DNA of 64,000 nt from Sphingomonas paucimobilis NBRC 13935 (GTDB lineage Bacteria > Pseudomonadota > Alphaproteobacteria > Sphingomonadales > Sphingomonadaceae): contig NZ_BBJS01000030.1 in the NCBI RefSeq assembly GCF_000739895.2, forward strand, positions 62,001 to 126,000, in the 5' to 3' direction. Numbering within the stretch: position 1 is the stretch's first letter; the number at the start of each line of letters is the position of its first letter. A program made the position numbers and the translations under genes. The notes under the pieces were generated by a model that was not told where the DNA came from, made no database searches, and saw only the letters and a program-made list of their open reading frames with translations. Shown here one piece after another: positions 16,484 to 24,777 of this stretch.

Positions 16484-17410
16484 TCATGCGCGCAGCGGTA
16501 TCGACGCGGGGTGTGCCATGGGATCCGCCACGCCGAAGGCATCGGCGCGGGCAAGGGTCCGCTCGGCCCAGCCGCGATGGGTCGATGGTTCGCACATGAC
16601 CCCATGATGGGCAAACACCGCTGCACTATCCGGCGCCAGGATCGCCTGCGCCTCTCTCCATTGGTGCGACGGCACCGCGAGCGCCGCCTGGATAACCGGA
16701 ACCTGATTGGGATGGATCGCCGATTTGGTGAAGAGGCCATGCTCGACATCGCGCTGCACTTCGTCGCGGAGCAGCGAGGTGTCGCCGAACCGCTCGAACA
16801 CCGGCGCGCTGAGGGCAAAGCCCCATGGCGCAAAGCAGCTGACCAGCATTCCGATCACCGCGCTCAGCGGCCCGTCATAGGCGGTTCGCCCCGCCACGCG
16901 GCGCAACCCCATGGTCTGCAGCAGATCATTGCCACCGATACGCAGCGCAAGAATGCGATCCTGCACCGCTAGCAACTGATCGCGCAGCCGACGCAGCTCA
17001 TAGGGGTCGAGTGCCTCCCGCGTCTCCAGTGTCGGCATCAATCGATGCCCCGGCGCATAGGGTAGCGAGAGATAGGCCGGCATGTTGTCGGCATGGGCCT
17101 TGGGCAGGACGAAGCCCTGGACCCGCTCGATGCCGGGCAGGCGGAGGATATGATCCAGCATTGCCCCATCGCGCGGCCGGACGAAGATCATCGGCTCGCC
17201 TGGTACGGCGTCTCGCTGCGCCAGCCGACGCAGCAGCGCCGCCAGATGCGCCATCGCCAGCGGGATGTCGGAATCGAGGACCGCATCTTCCAAGCACAGT
17301 ACCGCCGAGCGCAGCCCTGGCACGGCAACCGGACCGAACAACCGCTCGAACAGATCGGGCCGGGTACATGGCATGTAGAGCGTCGCACCCAGCGTCATCG
17401 CCGACATCAT
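16484..17410 (-). CDS. HpcH/HpaI aldolase / citrate lyase beta-like protein (CitE-like)
   Basis: A 308-aa TIM-barrel protein with the CitE/HpcH pattern: LYMPCTRPDLF at the N-terminus, LCLEDAVLDSD for the metal-binding Glu-Asp, FVRPRDG, FVLPKAH for the barrel Lys, and KSAIHPNQVPVI near the C-terminus. The 4-nt overlap with the upstream gene shows tight coupling. CitE-like enzymes form or cleave C-C bonds on CoA or free keto-acid substrates. In ter islands a CitE-like protein is a known member of a predicted module that makes a nucleoside-like metabolite (Anantharaman and colleagues' analysis of Ter systems). The exact substrate is unknown. Confidence 0.85.
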   Translation of the reverse strand: MMSAMTLGATLYMPCTRPDLFERLFGPVAVPGLRSAVLCLEDAVLDSDIPLAMAHLAALLRRLAQRDAVPGEPMIFVRPRDGAMLDHILRLPGIERVQGFVLPKAHADNMPAYLSLPYAPGHRLMPTLETREALDPYELRRLRDQLLAVQDRILALRIGGNDLLQTMGLRRVAGRTAYDGPLSAVIGMLVSCFAPWGFALSAPVFERFGDTSLLRDEVQRDVEHGLFTKSAIHPNQVPVIQAALAVPSHQWREAQAILAPDSAAVFAHHGVMCEPSTHRGWAERTLARADAFGVADPMAHPASIPLRA

Positions 17411-18516
17411 AAGTCGTTCCCCAGGCTGCGGATGATCGCGACTGCGCGGTAACAGCTGTCGTCGCCAAGGCCCGAGACGGGAACGCCGCCGCGTTCGGCC
17501 AGATGAAGCAGATGTGCGACATCGGGATCGTCGCGATCGCGGACCAGCAACCGTTCGGGCATACGACGCAACAAGGCGCGGGTCGCCTCGGCGATACCGG
17601 GCTTGATCCGGTTGCGGTCAATGGTATGCGCCAATTCGAGCAGACGCGTGACCATCGCCTCGCATGCCTGACGCAGCGCCGGTCGCCGTGCCGCATGTCC
17701 GTCTATAGCCCTGGCATGCGCCCGTAGCGCCAACGGCGTCAGCGCATCGACAAACGCTTGCGAACGATCGGCCGCGGCGAACTGCGGATAGGAGACGCAG
17801 GCATGGAAATCGTCAGGGCCAACCAGATCGTCCCGCAGGATCGACCGGCTGACCAGCCCCGAGACGATCCCGTTGAGCAGGCCCGAGGCGATCAGATAGT
17901 CATCATCGGTCGCGGCGATGTCCGCCTGTCCGGCGGGATCGGCGACGACCGCCAGCACCGGCGCGAAGCCGAAGGGCTGGTCGGCAAGGCTGGTACGCAT
18001 TTCCTGCGCGATGGCCCCCTTCCCCGTCCACCCGTCGACGAAGACGATATCGGCCGGATCGTGGCGATCGGCGATATGGCGCAGCGCGTTCCGGTCGATG
18101 CCGCGATCGCGAATGATGCTGATGGCATAGTGATCCACCCCATGCCCGGCGGCACGCAGCACCCGCGTCAGCAACACCCCGATCGGCGTGCCCGCACGGG
18201 CGAGGCTGGCGATCACCACAGGCCGTCCGGGACGTCGCGCCGTCAGATGCGCGGCAAGGCTTGCGATATCCTGCGCCAGCCGCGCGCCATTACGCGCCAA
18301 AGCCGCGTCATACAGCGAGAGATAGGCGTCGCCGGGCACGGCTTCGGGCGCGATCATCTCGGAGTAATGGCGGCGGCCCGACTGGATCAGCGCCTCCTTC
18401 TCCAAGACGTCCGTCGCGTCGAGCGCGACCGGCTTGAGCAGGAACGTCACGTCTTCCGGCGCGTAGCTGCCCGAGAATGGCGCTCCTACAGGGACGGTGA
18501 CGGGATCAGCCGCCAC
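17407..18516 (-). CDS. Phosphoribosyltransferase-like/StiP protein with C-terminal PELOTA-like domain
   Basis: A 369-aa protein. The N-terminal ~250 residues contain SLARAGTPIGVLLTR and DIVFVDGWTGKGAI, the latter a variant PRPP-binding loop of the PRTase-like family placed in ter clusters (also annotated as StiP). The C-terminal ~60 residues, beginning near MPERLLVRDRDDPDVA and including GVPVSGLGDDSCYRAVAII, look like a PELOTA-type RNA-binding fold. The gene overlaps the HAD gene by 11 bp and the CitE gene by 4 bp. It is predicted to transfer a ribosyl phosphate during synthesis of an unknown nucleoside-like compound. The protease label used in some databases has no visible support here. Confidence 0.75.
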   Translation of the reverse strand: MAADPVTVPVGAPFSGSYAPEDVTFLLKPVALDATDVLEKEALIQSGRRHYSEMIAPEAVPGDAYLSLYDAALARNGARLAQDIASLAAHLTARRPGRPVVIASLARAGTPIGVLLTRVLRAAGHGVDHYAISIIRDRGIDRNALRHIADRHDPADIVFVDGWTGKGAIAQEMRTSLADQPFGFAPVLAVVADPAGQADIAATDDDYLIASGLLNGIVSGLVSRSILRDDLVGPDDFHACVSYPQFAAADRSQAFVDALTPLALRAHARAIDGHAARRPALRQACEAMVTRLLELAHTIDRNRIKPGIAEATRALLRRMPERLLVRDRDDPDVAHLLHLAERGGVPVSGLGDDSCYRAVAIIRSLGNDL

Positions 18517-19264
18517 CCAGCACCTGCTTGCCCAGTTGCGATCCCACCGGCATCATCGCGAAGTCGCAGGCCGCCATGAACGGCGCATCGGTCAGGCTGT
18601 CGCCGATGCCCAGAACCGGCAGGTCGCCATGCGCGGCCCGCAACCGGGGCAGCAGCCGCTCGACCGCATGCCGCTTGCCCAGATAGGGCGGCATCAGCGC
18701 GATATTGTTGCCGTTGCGGTGATCGGTCCAGCCGACGGGCAGGCCCGGTACGGCGGCGTCGACCACCTCGTTCAGCGCCGCGCTGTCCGCCGTCGCATGT
18801 TTGACCAGCACGTACAGCGGCACATCGTCTTCGGTCAGGACGCGAACGCGGATCGCCTGCTCCCTATGCTCGGCCTCGGCTGCAATGGCGTCGGCATAAC
18901 CGGTCAGCTCAGCGACATGCGCAGCGGCGCTGGCGGCGATGCGGGCGGCCCATTCCTCGTCCACCTGCCCATGATCATCGAGGATCACCCCGCCATGCGC
19001 GCAGATCGCGGCGGCGAAGGGGATATGAACCCGGCGCAGCGCATCCAGGCTCCGTGCCGTGACCGGGATCAGACGCGTCGTCTGAGCCAACCAGGTTAGG
19101 AAAGACATCTGGCGGGGCGTCGCATAGCTGAGCGGGTCGCCCTCCCTAGTGAAGCCCAGCGGCGTCAACCGATCCACCGGCACATCGTCGGGACATTTCC
19201 CGATCGTCTGAAACAGCGTATCATCCAAATCGACGAACGCGATCGCCCCTATCGTCATCGCCAT
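18506..19264 (-). CDS. HAD-family hydrolase of the Ter biosynthetic module
   Basis: A 252-aa protein with HAD motif I FVDLDDTLFQ close to the N-terminus, motif II-like LIPVTARS, and motif IV GIGDSLTDAPFMAACDFAM near the C-terminus. The large cap region (about residues 80-190) places it with sucrose-phosphatase/Cof-like HADs. It overlaps both neighbours by about 10 bp. In this setting it would remove a phosphate from the ribosylated product of the adjacent transferases; the substrate is unknown. Confidence 0.85.
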   Translation of the reverse strand: MAMTIGAIAFVDLDDTLFQTIGKCPDDVPVDRLTPLGFTREGDPLSYATPRQMSFLTWLAQTTRLIPVTARSLDALRRVHIPFAAAICAHGGVILDDHGQVDEEWAARIAASAAAHVAELTGYADAIAAEAEHREQAIRVRVLTEDDVPLYVLVKHATADSAALNEVVDAAVPGLPVGWTDHRNGNNIALMPPYLGKRHAVERLLPRLRAAHGDLPVLGIGDSLTDAPFMAACDFAMMPVGSQLGKQVLGGG

Positions 19265-20373
19265 CCCAGTACCGAAGCATCGAGCGCAGAGATCAGCGCC
19301 GGATCGACACTGGCTATCGGCGTTTCATGACAGATCCAATTCGCACGCCCATCGGCCGGATCGGCATTGTAGAGATAGTTGGCGACCCCGGTGTCGTAAT
19401 TGTCGCCAAAACACAGCTTGGTCACCATCGCGCCGCCGATCCGCGCCGGGCTGCGGCTGGTCGCCTGCACCACGACGTCGCGTCCCGCTTCCTCCAGCCG
19501 TTCGGCGAGGCGAAAGGGCAAATAGGTAAACTCGCCGGTACCGATGATCCGCAACGGCTCTATACCATCGGGTAACGGCTCGACGGGCAGGATGTTGGGC
19601 GAGTCAGACCGCCCCAACCGGCCGTAATTGATATGTGTCGGCATGGTGCCGAGCGATCCCGCCCGCGCCTCGAATCCCGGATCGGAATGGTGGTCGGTGG
19701 CAGGCGTCCAGTCCAATTGCCCGCGAAGCAGCGATACTACTTCGGTTGGGCGCGGCATGGCGCTCCAACGCTCCGTACCCGCCGTCCAGTCGGTCAGCGT
19801 CGCCACAACGACCCTTTCAACCTGCGGCCATTCGGCGATCAATGCGGCTGCAAGGTTGCGAAGGGTGGTGCCGGTCGAAATCTCGTCATCGACGATCACC
19901 AGCGATCGGGGACAGGCCAGTGCATCGAACTGCGGGCGATAGATCAGATGCGCCGAGGCGTGGCTGTGCGGTTCCTCGAACCGGCACAGCAGCGGTGCGT
20001 CGACCGTTTGTCGCGTGGAATGGATGAAGCCGGCATCCTCGCGCCCGGTCAGACGCTGCCATTCCTCGTGCAGCGTCTGGCCCAGACAAACCGCCGTCTC
20101 GGCCAGTCCGATGACCAGCACCGGGCCGGGCATATCGGCGGGGATGGCGGAAGCCAGGTCGCGAACGCTGCGCCGCATGACGCTGGGCCGCGCGGGCAGA
20201 TGCCGCCCCAGCACTCGCGACACGACCAGATAGCCGCGCTTGGGGTTCTCCCGCGCGGCAAAATCACAAAGCGCGTCCAACGGCCAGCGGCTGTGGTCGA
20301 CGCGGATGGTCAACTGACCGGTCGGCAGAGCGATGCGATAGGGCGGAGGCGCGAGGTCCGGCACGGCCGACAT
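19255..20373 (-). CDS. Phosphoribosyltransferase with C-terminal TRSP-type domain
   Basis: I place the start at ATG 20373 (MSAVPDLAPPPYRIALP); a GTG some codons upstream is also possible because neither has a strong ribosome site. The N-terminal half has the classical PRPP-binding loop VIVDDEISTGTTLRNL. The C-terminal half contains VVQATSRSPARIGGAM and CFGDNYDTGVANYLYN, matching the TRSP-type domain that follows this transferase class in ter islands. The protein is about 372 aa. It lies 71 bp after the last TerD gene and overlaps the HAD gene, linking the TerD genes and the biosynthetic genes in one operon. Confidence 0.85.
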   Translation of the reverse strand: MSAVPDLAPPPYRIALPTGQLTIRVDHSRWPLDALCDFAARENPKRGYLVVSRVLGRHLPARPSVMRRSVRDLASAIPADMPGPVLVIGLAETAVCLGQTLHEEWQRLTGREDAGFIHSTRQTVDAPLLCRFEEPHSHASAHLIYRPQFDALACPRSLVIVDDEISTGTTLRNLAAALIAEWPQVERVVVATLTDWTAGTERWSAMPRPTEVVSLLRGQLDWTPATDHHSDPGFEARAGSLGTMPTHINYGRLGRSDSPNILPVEPLPDGIEPLRIIGTGEFTYLPFRLAERLEEAGRDVVVQATSRSPARIGGAMVTKLCFGDNYDTGVANYLYNADPADGRANWICHETPIASVDPALISALDASVLGWR

Positions 20374-20444
20374 GAAGTGAGAATGTCCCGAATGAACGAC
20401 CACGACAGGCCGATCCCGCCGGTTTGCCCGGCGGGATCGCGTCG

Positions 20445-21020
20445 TCAGATATTGACGCCCAGCGACTGGGCGAGCGGCCCCAGACCACCGGCGAAGCCCT
20501 GGCCGATCGCCTTGAACTTCCACTCGCCATTGTGGCGATACAGATCGCCGAAGATCATCGCCGTTTCGGTCGAGGCGTCTTCCGACAGATCGTAGCGTGC
20601 GATCTCCGTACCGCCGTCCGCGTTAACCACCCGGATATAGGCGTTGGACACCATGCCAAAATTCTGGCGGCGCCCCTCAGCTTCGTGGATCGTCACCGCG
20701 AAGCTGAGCTTCTGGATGTCGGCGGGAAGCTGATCGAGACCGACGACCACGACTTCGTCGTCGCCGCTGCCCTCGCCGGTCAGGTTGTCACCCTGGTGGA
20801 CGACCGCGCCGTTCGCGCCGTTCTTGTTGTTGTAGAATACGAAATCGGCATCCGAGCGCACCCGCCCACCTTCGTTCAGCAGGAACACGCTGGCATCGAG
20901 ATCGAACGCGCTGCCATCCGTCACGCGCGTGTCCCAGCCCAAGCCGACACGCACGCCGCGCAGGCCTGGTGCTTCCTTGCTAAGGCTGACATTGCCGCCC
21001 TTGGAGAGAGAAACTGCCAT
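20445..21020 (-). CDS. terD: TerD-family calcium-binding stress protein
   Basis: A 191-aa TerD-domain protein: it begins [20 protein letters not shown], then has [10 protein letters not shown] and [13 protein letters not shown], the acidic calcium-binding loops of TerD. It also has the [19 protein letters not shown] and [16 protein letters not shown] blocks of the family. It is about 70% similar by eye to the next gene upstream, so the pair arose by duplication. TerD proteins bind calcium and are thought to act at the membrane with TerC-type proteins in response to tellurite and other stress. Confidence 0.92.
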   Translation of the reverse strand: MAVSLSKGGNVSLSKEAPGLRGVRVGLGWDTRVTDGSAFDLDASVFLLNEGGRVRSDADFVFYNNKNGANGAVVHQGDNLTGEGSGDDEVVVVGLDQLPADIQKLSFAVTIHEAEGRRQNFGMVSNAYIRVVNADGGTEIARYDLSEDASTETAMIFGDLYRHNGEWKFKAIGQGFAGGLGPLAQSLGVNI

Positions 21021-21047
21021 TTTTGCTATCCTCGATAAGGTCGGCGA

Positions 21048-21626
21048 TCAGCCGACATTGACGCCATAATTGCGGGCCATGGGAGCCAGGCCGCCCTTGA
21101 AACCTTGGCCGACAGCGCGGAATTTCCACTCGCCATTATGGCGATAGACCTCACCGAAGATCATCGCCGTCTCGGTCGAGGCATCCTCGGACAGGTCATA
21201 ACGCGCGATCTCGCGACCGGTGACATCGTTGACCACGCGGATGAACGCGTTCGACACCATGCCGAAGCTTTGGCGCCGCGCCTCGCCCTCATGGATGGTG
21301 ACGCTGACCGCGATCTTCTGGACATCGGCGGGCACCTTGCCCAGTTCGACCTTCAGCGCCTCGTCATCACCATCACCCTCGCCGGTGCGGTTGTCGCCGG
21401 TATGCTCGACCGAGCCGTCGGACGAGCGCAGGTTGTTGTAGAAGATGAAATCAGAATCCCCGCGAACCTTATCGCCTGCACCCAGCAGGAAGGCGCTGGC
21501 GTCTAGGTCAAAATCGGTGCCGTCCGTGGTCCGCGTGTCCCAGCCCAGACCGATCAGGATATGGGTGAGGCCGGGTTCTTCTTTCGACAGGCTGACATTG
21601 CCGCCCTTGGCCAGACTGACTGACAT
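21048..21626 (-). CDS. terD: TerD-family calcium-binding stress protein (second copy)
   Basis: A 192-aa TerD-domain protein starting [20 protein letters not shown], with [18 protein letters not shown] and [13 protein letters not shown]. It shares nearly the whole block order with the gene downstream, 27 bp away; both calcium-binding loops are intact. It is 26 bp from the DUF475 gene. Which copy corresponds to TerD and which to TerE cannot be settled by inspection. Confidence 0.92.
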   Translation of the reverse strand: MSVSLAKGGNVSLSKEEPGLTHILIGLGWDTRTTDGTDFDLDASAFLLGAGDKVRGDSDFIFYNNLRSSDGSVEHTGDNRTGEGDGDDEALKVELGKVPADVQKIAVSVTIHEGEARRQSFGMVSNAFIRVVNDVTGREIARYDLSEDASTETAMIFGEVYRHNGEWKFRAVGQGFKGGLAPMARNYGVNVG

Positions 21627-21652
21627 GAATGTGCTTCCTCTCTCTTGATCGT

Positions 21653-22765
21653 TCAGATGGACAGGCGTTCGCCGGTCGGCGCGACCGGCACCGCATCCTC
21701 CAGCGCCACATCGCCATCGCCTTCCCGCCGATTGGCGCGAACCGATGCGAACAACGCCATGCCGATGAACGCCGCGCCGATCAGGCCGGTCACGGTTTCG
21801 GGCACTTCGACCCGGATCGAGATCAGCATGATCGCGGCCAGCGCGATGATGGCGTAGAATGCACCATGCTCCAGGTAGCGATATTCGGTCAGCGTTCCCT
21901 TATCGACCAGCATAACCGTCATCGACCGGACGAACATGGCACCGATACCCAGCCCGAGTGCGATGATGAACAGGTTGTTCGATAGTGCGAACGCACCGAT
22001 CACCCCGTCGAACGAAAAGCTGGCGTCCAGCACTTCGAGATATAGAAACGCCGCCAAGCCAGACTTGGCCACCGCGACCGTCGCAGCCGCATTGCCCGAG
22101 GTGGGTTCCTCGTCGTCCTTCTCCAGGATCGCACCTACCGCCTGCACCGCGATATAGGCGAGCAGGCCGAAAATCCCGGCGGTCAGGAAGGTCATCGCCT
22201 CCTCCGCAGGAATGGCGCGCGAGATGCTATAGAGCGCCAGCAGCACGATGCCGATCGCCAGCCCCGAAATCCGCGAGAGACCGGCAAAAGGCCGCTCGAT
22301 CAGGCCAATCCAATGCGAATCCTTTTCCTCGTCGAGGAAGAAGGTCAGCCCGACCATCGCCAGGAATGCGCCACCGAAGCCCGAGATGCCGACATGCGCG
22401 CCGGTGATGATCCGTTCATAGGCGACAGGGTCGGTCGCAGCGAGCACCACCGCATCGATCGGCCCCAGGCGTGCCGCGATCGCGACGATGACCAGCGGGA
22501 ACAGGATGCGCATCCCAAACACCGCGATGATGATGCCCCAGGTCAGGAAGCGACGCTGCCAAACCGGCGTCATGTCGCGCAGCACGGTGGCGTTGACCAC
22601 CGCGTTGTCGAACGACAGCGAGACCTCCAGGACACCGAGCACCAATACGATCCACAAGATGCCGAGCGTGCCTGCGATATCGTGCGTCAGCGTCCAGCCG
22701 ATCCAGGCCCCGATCGCGAGACAGATCGCCGCGAACACGAACGATCCTTTGAAATATTTAAACAT
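21653..22765 (-). CDS. DUF475 / TerC-like integral membrane protein
   Basis: The start is ATG 22765 ([19 protein letters not shown]), preceded by GGGGGAAGA. The 370-aa protein has about nine hydrophobic helices, with acidic intramembrane motifs [12 protein letters not shown] and [16 protein letters not shown], related by internal duplication and typical of DUF475/TerC proteins. The cytoplasmic loop [11 protein letters not shown] is conserved in the family. TerC-like proteins are membrane partners of TerD and are proposed to handle metal ions. The gene sits between the TerA fusion and the TerD pair. Confidence 0.88.
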   Translation of the reverse strand: MFKYFKGSFVFAAICLAIGAWIGWTLTHDIAGTLGILWIVLVLGVLEVSLSFDNAVVNATVLRDMTPVWQRRFLTWGIIIAVFGMRILFPLVIVAIAARLGPIDAVVLAATDPVAYERIITGAHVGISGFGGAFLAMVGLTFFLDEEKDSHWIGLIERPFAGLSRISGLAIGIVLLALYSISRAIPAEEAMTFLTAGIFGLLAYIAVQAVGAILEKDDEEPTSGNAAATVAVAKSGLAAFLYLEVLDASFSFDGVIGAFALSNNLFIIALGLGIGAMFVRSMTVMLVDKGTLTEYRYLEHGAFYAIIALAAIMLISIRVEVPETVTGLIGAAFIGMALFASVRANRREGDGDVALEDAVPVAPTGERLSI

Positions 22766-22802
22766 TCTTCCCCCGTATGCCGTCGACCATGGTGGGACGG
22801 CC

Positions 22803-23981
22803 TTAATCCTTGCTGCCCGCGACCCAGCGAAGGCCCCAGTCGAAACGTTCGTCGAGCACCTGCTGGTCGCGAACATATTCGACGATCCGCGTCGCCTTCA
22901 GCCGCCCGCCGTCATTCTCGATCAGGACGATGCCGCACAGACGACGGTCATTGCGCCCCTCGGTCATGCGGACTTCGATCGGCGGCTGGTCCGGCATGGT
23001 GACCGTCACCACGCCGTCGGTCTGCTGCCAGTTCGGGACACCGTCATAGATATTGGCGAAGACGACGATGCGACGCAGGTCCGACCAATGCGCGCCATTG
23101 ATGCGCATCGTTTCTCCCTGCGAGACATCGCCCGTGCGATCGTCACCAGAGAGGGCGATATAGGGGGCCTGATCAAAACCACCGAATGCCCGTCCCAGCG
23201 CCTGTACCACGCCCTTACGACCATTGGTCAGTTCAAACAGGCACCCCAAATCCAGATCAATCGCGGTGCTGCCACCGAAAAACGCTTTGCGCCCGCGCGA
23301 CCAATTGAGGTTGACGACGATCTCGCCGAAATGATTGCCCTTCTTCTCCAGGCTGACCGTCTGCCCCGGCTTGTCGAGCGTGACCTTGCTCAAACGAACA
23401 GGCGGCGCCGGTGGGGGTGGCGGAGGCGCCGGCGGCGGAGCGGCGTCCTCGGCCACCTCGATCCCAAAGGAGCGCGCCAAGGGTGCCAGGCCGCCATTGA
23501 ACCCCTGCCCCACGGCGCGAAACTTCCACTGGCTACCCCGCCGATAGAGTTCACCCAGCACCATCGCCGCTTCCGTCGCGCCAGCCAACATCGGCCGATA
23601 GCGGATCGTGTCGCCGCCGCCCGCCGGGGTCACGGAGATTTCGGCATCGGCGAGCAGCGCCAACGTCTGCCCCTTGGCCTGCGCCTCGTGGATCGTCACG
23701 CAGAAAACAATGCGCTCCAGCTCGACGGGCAACTGCGCCAGATCGACAGTAAAGCCGCCGCGTGGTCCGGTACGATCCCCGAAGCGCACCGCGCCAGCCG
23801 CACCATCAGGCTGGTTGTAGAACACCATGTCCGCATCGCCGCGGACCTTACCGCCTGCGGTCAGCAGATAAGCAGACGCATCCGCCTCGACATCACGCCC
23901 CGATGGTATCGCCCACGAAAAGCCGACAGACATCCTGCTGCCGGTGACAGGCGTGTTGCCGCCCTGTTGAAGCTCGGTCAT
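22803..23981 (-). CDS. TerD-TerA fusion protein
   Basis: The start is ATG 23981 (MTELQQGGNTPVTGSRM). The 392-aa protein has an N-terminal TerD-like domain ([39 protein letters not shown]), a Pro/Ala-rich linker near residues 175-195, and a C-terminal TerA-like domain (TLDKPGQTVSLEKKG; TAIDLDLGCLFELTNG; IALSGDDRTGDVSQGE). The first domain has a weaker calcium loop than the single TerD proteins: GDRTGPRGG replaces the GDNxTGxGxGDDE block. It is 37 bp upstream of the DUF475 gene. Confidence 0.85.
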   Translation of the reverse strand: MTELQQGGNTPVTGSRMSVGFSWAIPSGRDVEADASAYLLTAGGKVRGDADMVFYNQPDGAAGAVRFGDRTGPRGGFTVDLAQLPVELERIVFCVTIHEAQAKGQTLALLADAEISVTPAGGGDTIRYRPMLAGATEAAMVLGELYRRGSQWKFRAVGQGFNGGLAPLARSFGIEVAEDAAPPPAPPPPPPAPPVRLSKVTLDKPGQTVSLEKKGNHFGEIVVNLNWSRGRKAFFGGSTAIDLDLGCLFELTNGRKGVVQALGRAFGGFDQAPYIALSGDDRTGDVSQGETMRINGAHWSDLRRIVVFANIYDGVPNWQQTDGVVTVTMPDQPPIEVRMTEGRNDRRLCGIVLIENDGGRLKATRIVEYVRDQQVLDERFDWGLRWVAGSKD

Positions 23982-24010
23982 GCCCCGCAATTCCCCGCCT
24001 GGACGATAGC

Positions 24011-24592
24011 TCAGAGAACAGCGTTGATCGCGGAACTCATGTCGTGGAACGTGCGCCCCATGGTCCGCTCGCCCAACGCCTTCATGTCCCAACTCTGACC
24101 GTTGCGGGTCAGCTTGGCCATCACCTGCCCGGTGTGGCTGCCCTCCCCCGTCAGGTCGTAGCGCGCCATCTCGCGTCCCGTGGTCAGGTCGACCAATCGG
24201 CAATAGGCATTGGCGATCCGCTCAAAGCTGTCGCCCTGGAAGCTGTTGACCGTGAAGACCAAGGTCTGGACCGAAGATGGAACGCGCGACAGATCGACAT
24301 TGATCGTCTCGTCATCGCCGTCGCCAGCACCGGTCCGATTATCGCCGCTATGGACGATGCTGCCATCCTTGCTCGACAATTGGCGGAACCAGACCTCATC
24401 GACCATGCGGCGGTTGCCATCGAACAGCAGGCACGAGGCATCGAGATCGATGTCGCCGCCACCGCCGCCGAACAGACCGAATAGCCCTTTACCCTTGCGG
24501 ACATCCCAGCCCAATCCCATCGCAACCTTGGTCAGGCTGCCGCCATCGGACTTCGCAAGCGAAACCGTCTGTCCCTTTTGCAAGCTAACCAT
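24011..24592 (-). CDS. TerD-family protein, first gene of the Ter operon
   Basis: A 193-aa TerD-domain protein of the TerZ/TerX-like type: MVSLQKGQTVSLAKSDGG, an inserted Gly-rich loop (KGKGLFGLFGGGGGD), DIDLDASCLLFDG, and GDNRTGAGDGDDE. The C-terminus ends with a helical SWDMKALGERTMGRTFHDM. It is more divergent than the two paralogues at 20445-21626. It opens the minus-strand operon, with the promoter region shared with the divergent helicase gene. Confidence 0.9.
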   Translation of the reverse strand: MVSLQKGQTVSLAKSDGGSLTKVAMGLGWDVRKGKGLFGLFGGGGGDIDLDASCLLFDGNRRMVDEVWFRQLSSKDGSIVHSGDNRTGAGDGDDETINVDLSRVPSSVQTLVFTVNSFQGDSFERIANAYCRLVDLTTGREMARYDLTGEGSHTGQVMAKLTRNGQSWDMKALGERTMGRTFHDMSSAINAVL

Positions 24593-24777
24593 ATACGATC
24601 GTCGCCCCCGTTAGATATCCAGATGGTGGCGCGAACAGTGACACAAGGTCAAGGTCGCATCCGCCCGAATTTTTTCATCCATTTTGGTCCGTGCAAAAAA
24701 GATGACCGATACCCCTTCATCTTTCTATGCTTGGCGTGTGAAGGTGGGATGACATCGAGCAAAGGCGACGGGGGTTT
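24593..24777. promoter_or_regulatory. Divergent promoter region, Ter operon / helicase-nuclease
   Basis: This 185-bp gap separates the first TerD-like gene (minus) from the helicase-nuclease gene (plus) and must hold both promoters. It is more AT-rich than its flanks around 24690-24730. A GGGGGT sequence directly precedes the plus-strand ATG. No clear palindromic operator is seen. Confidence 0.6.

Noticed and set aside
15675..16595. Longer AIM24 start at 16595
   Set aside because: The extension has no ribosome site, while the ATG at 16466 has GGGGAGAG and the family N-terminus.
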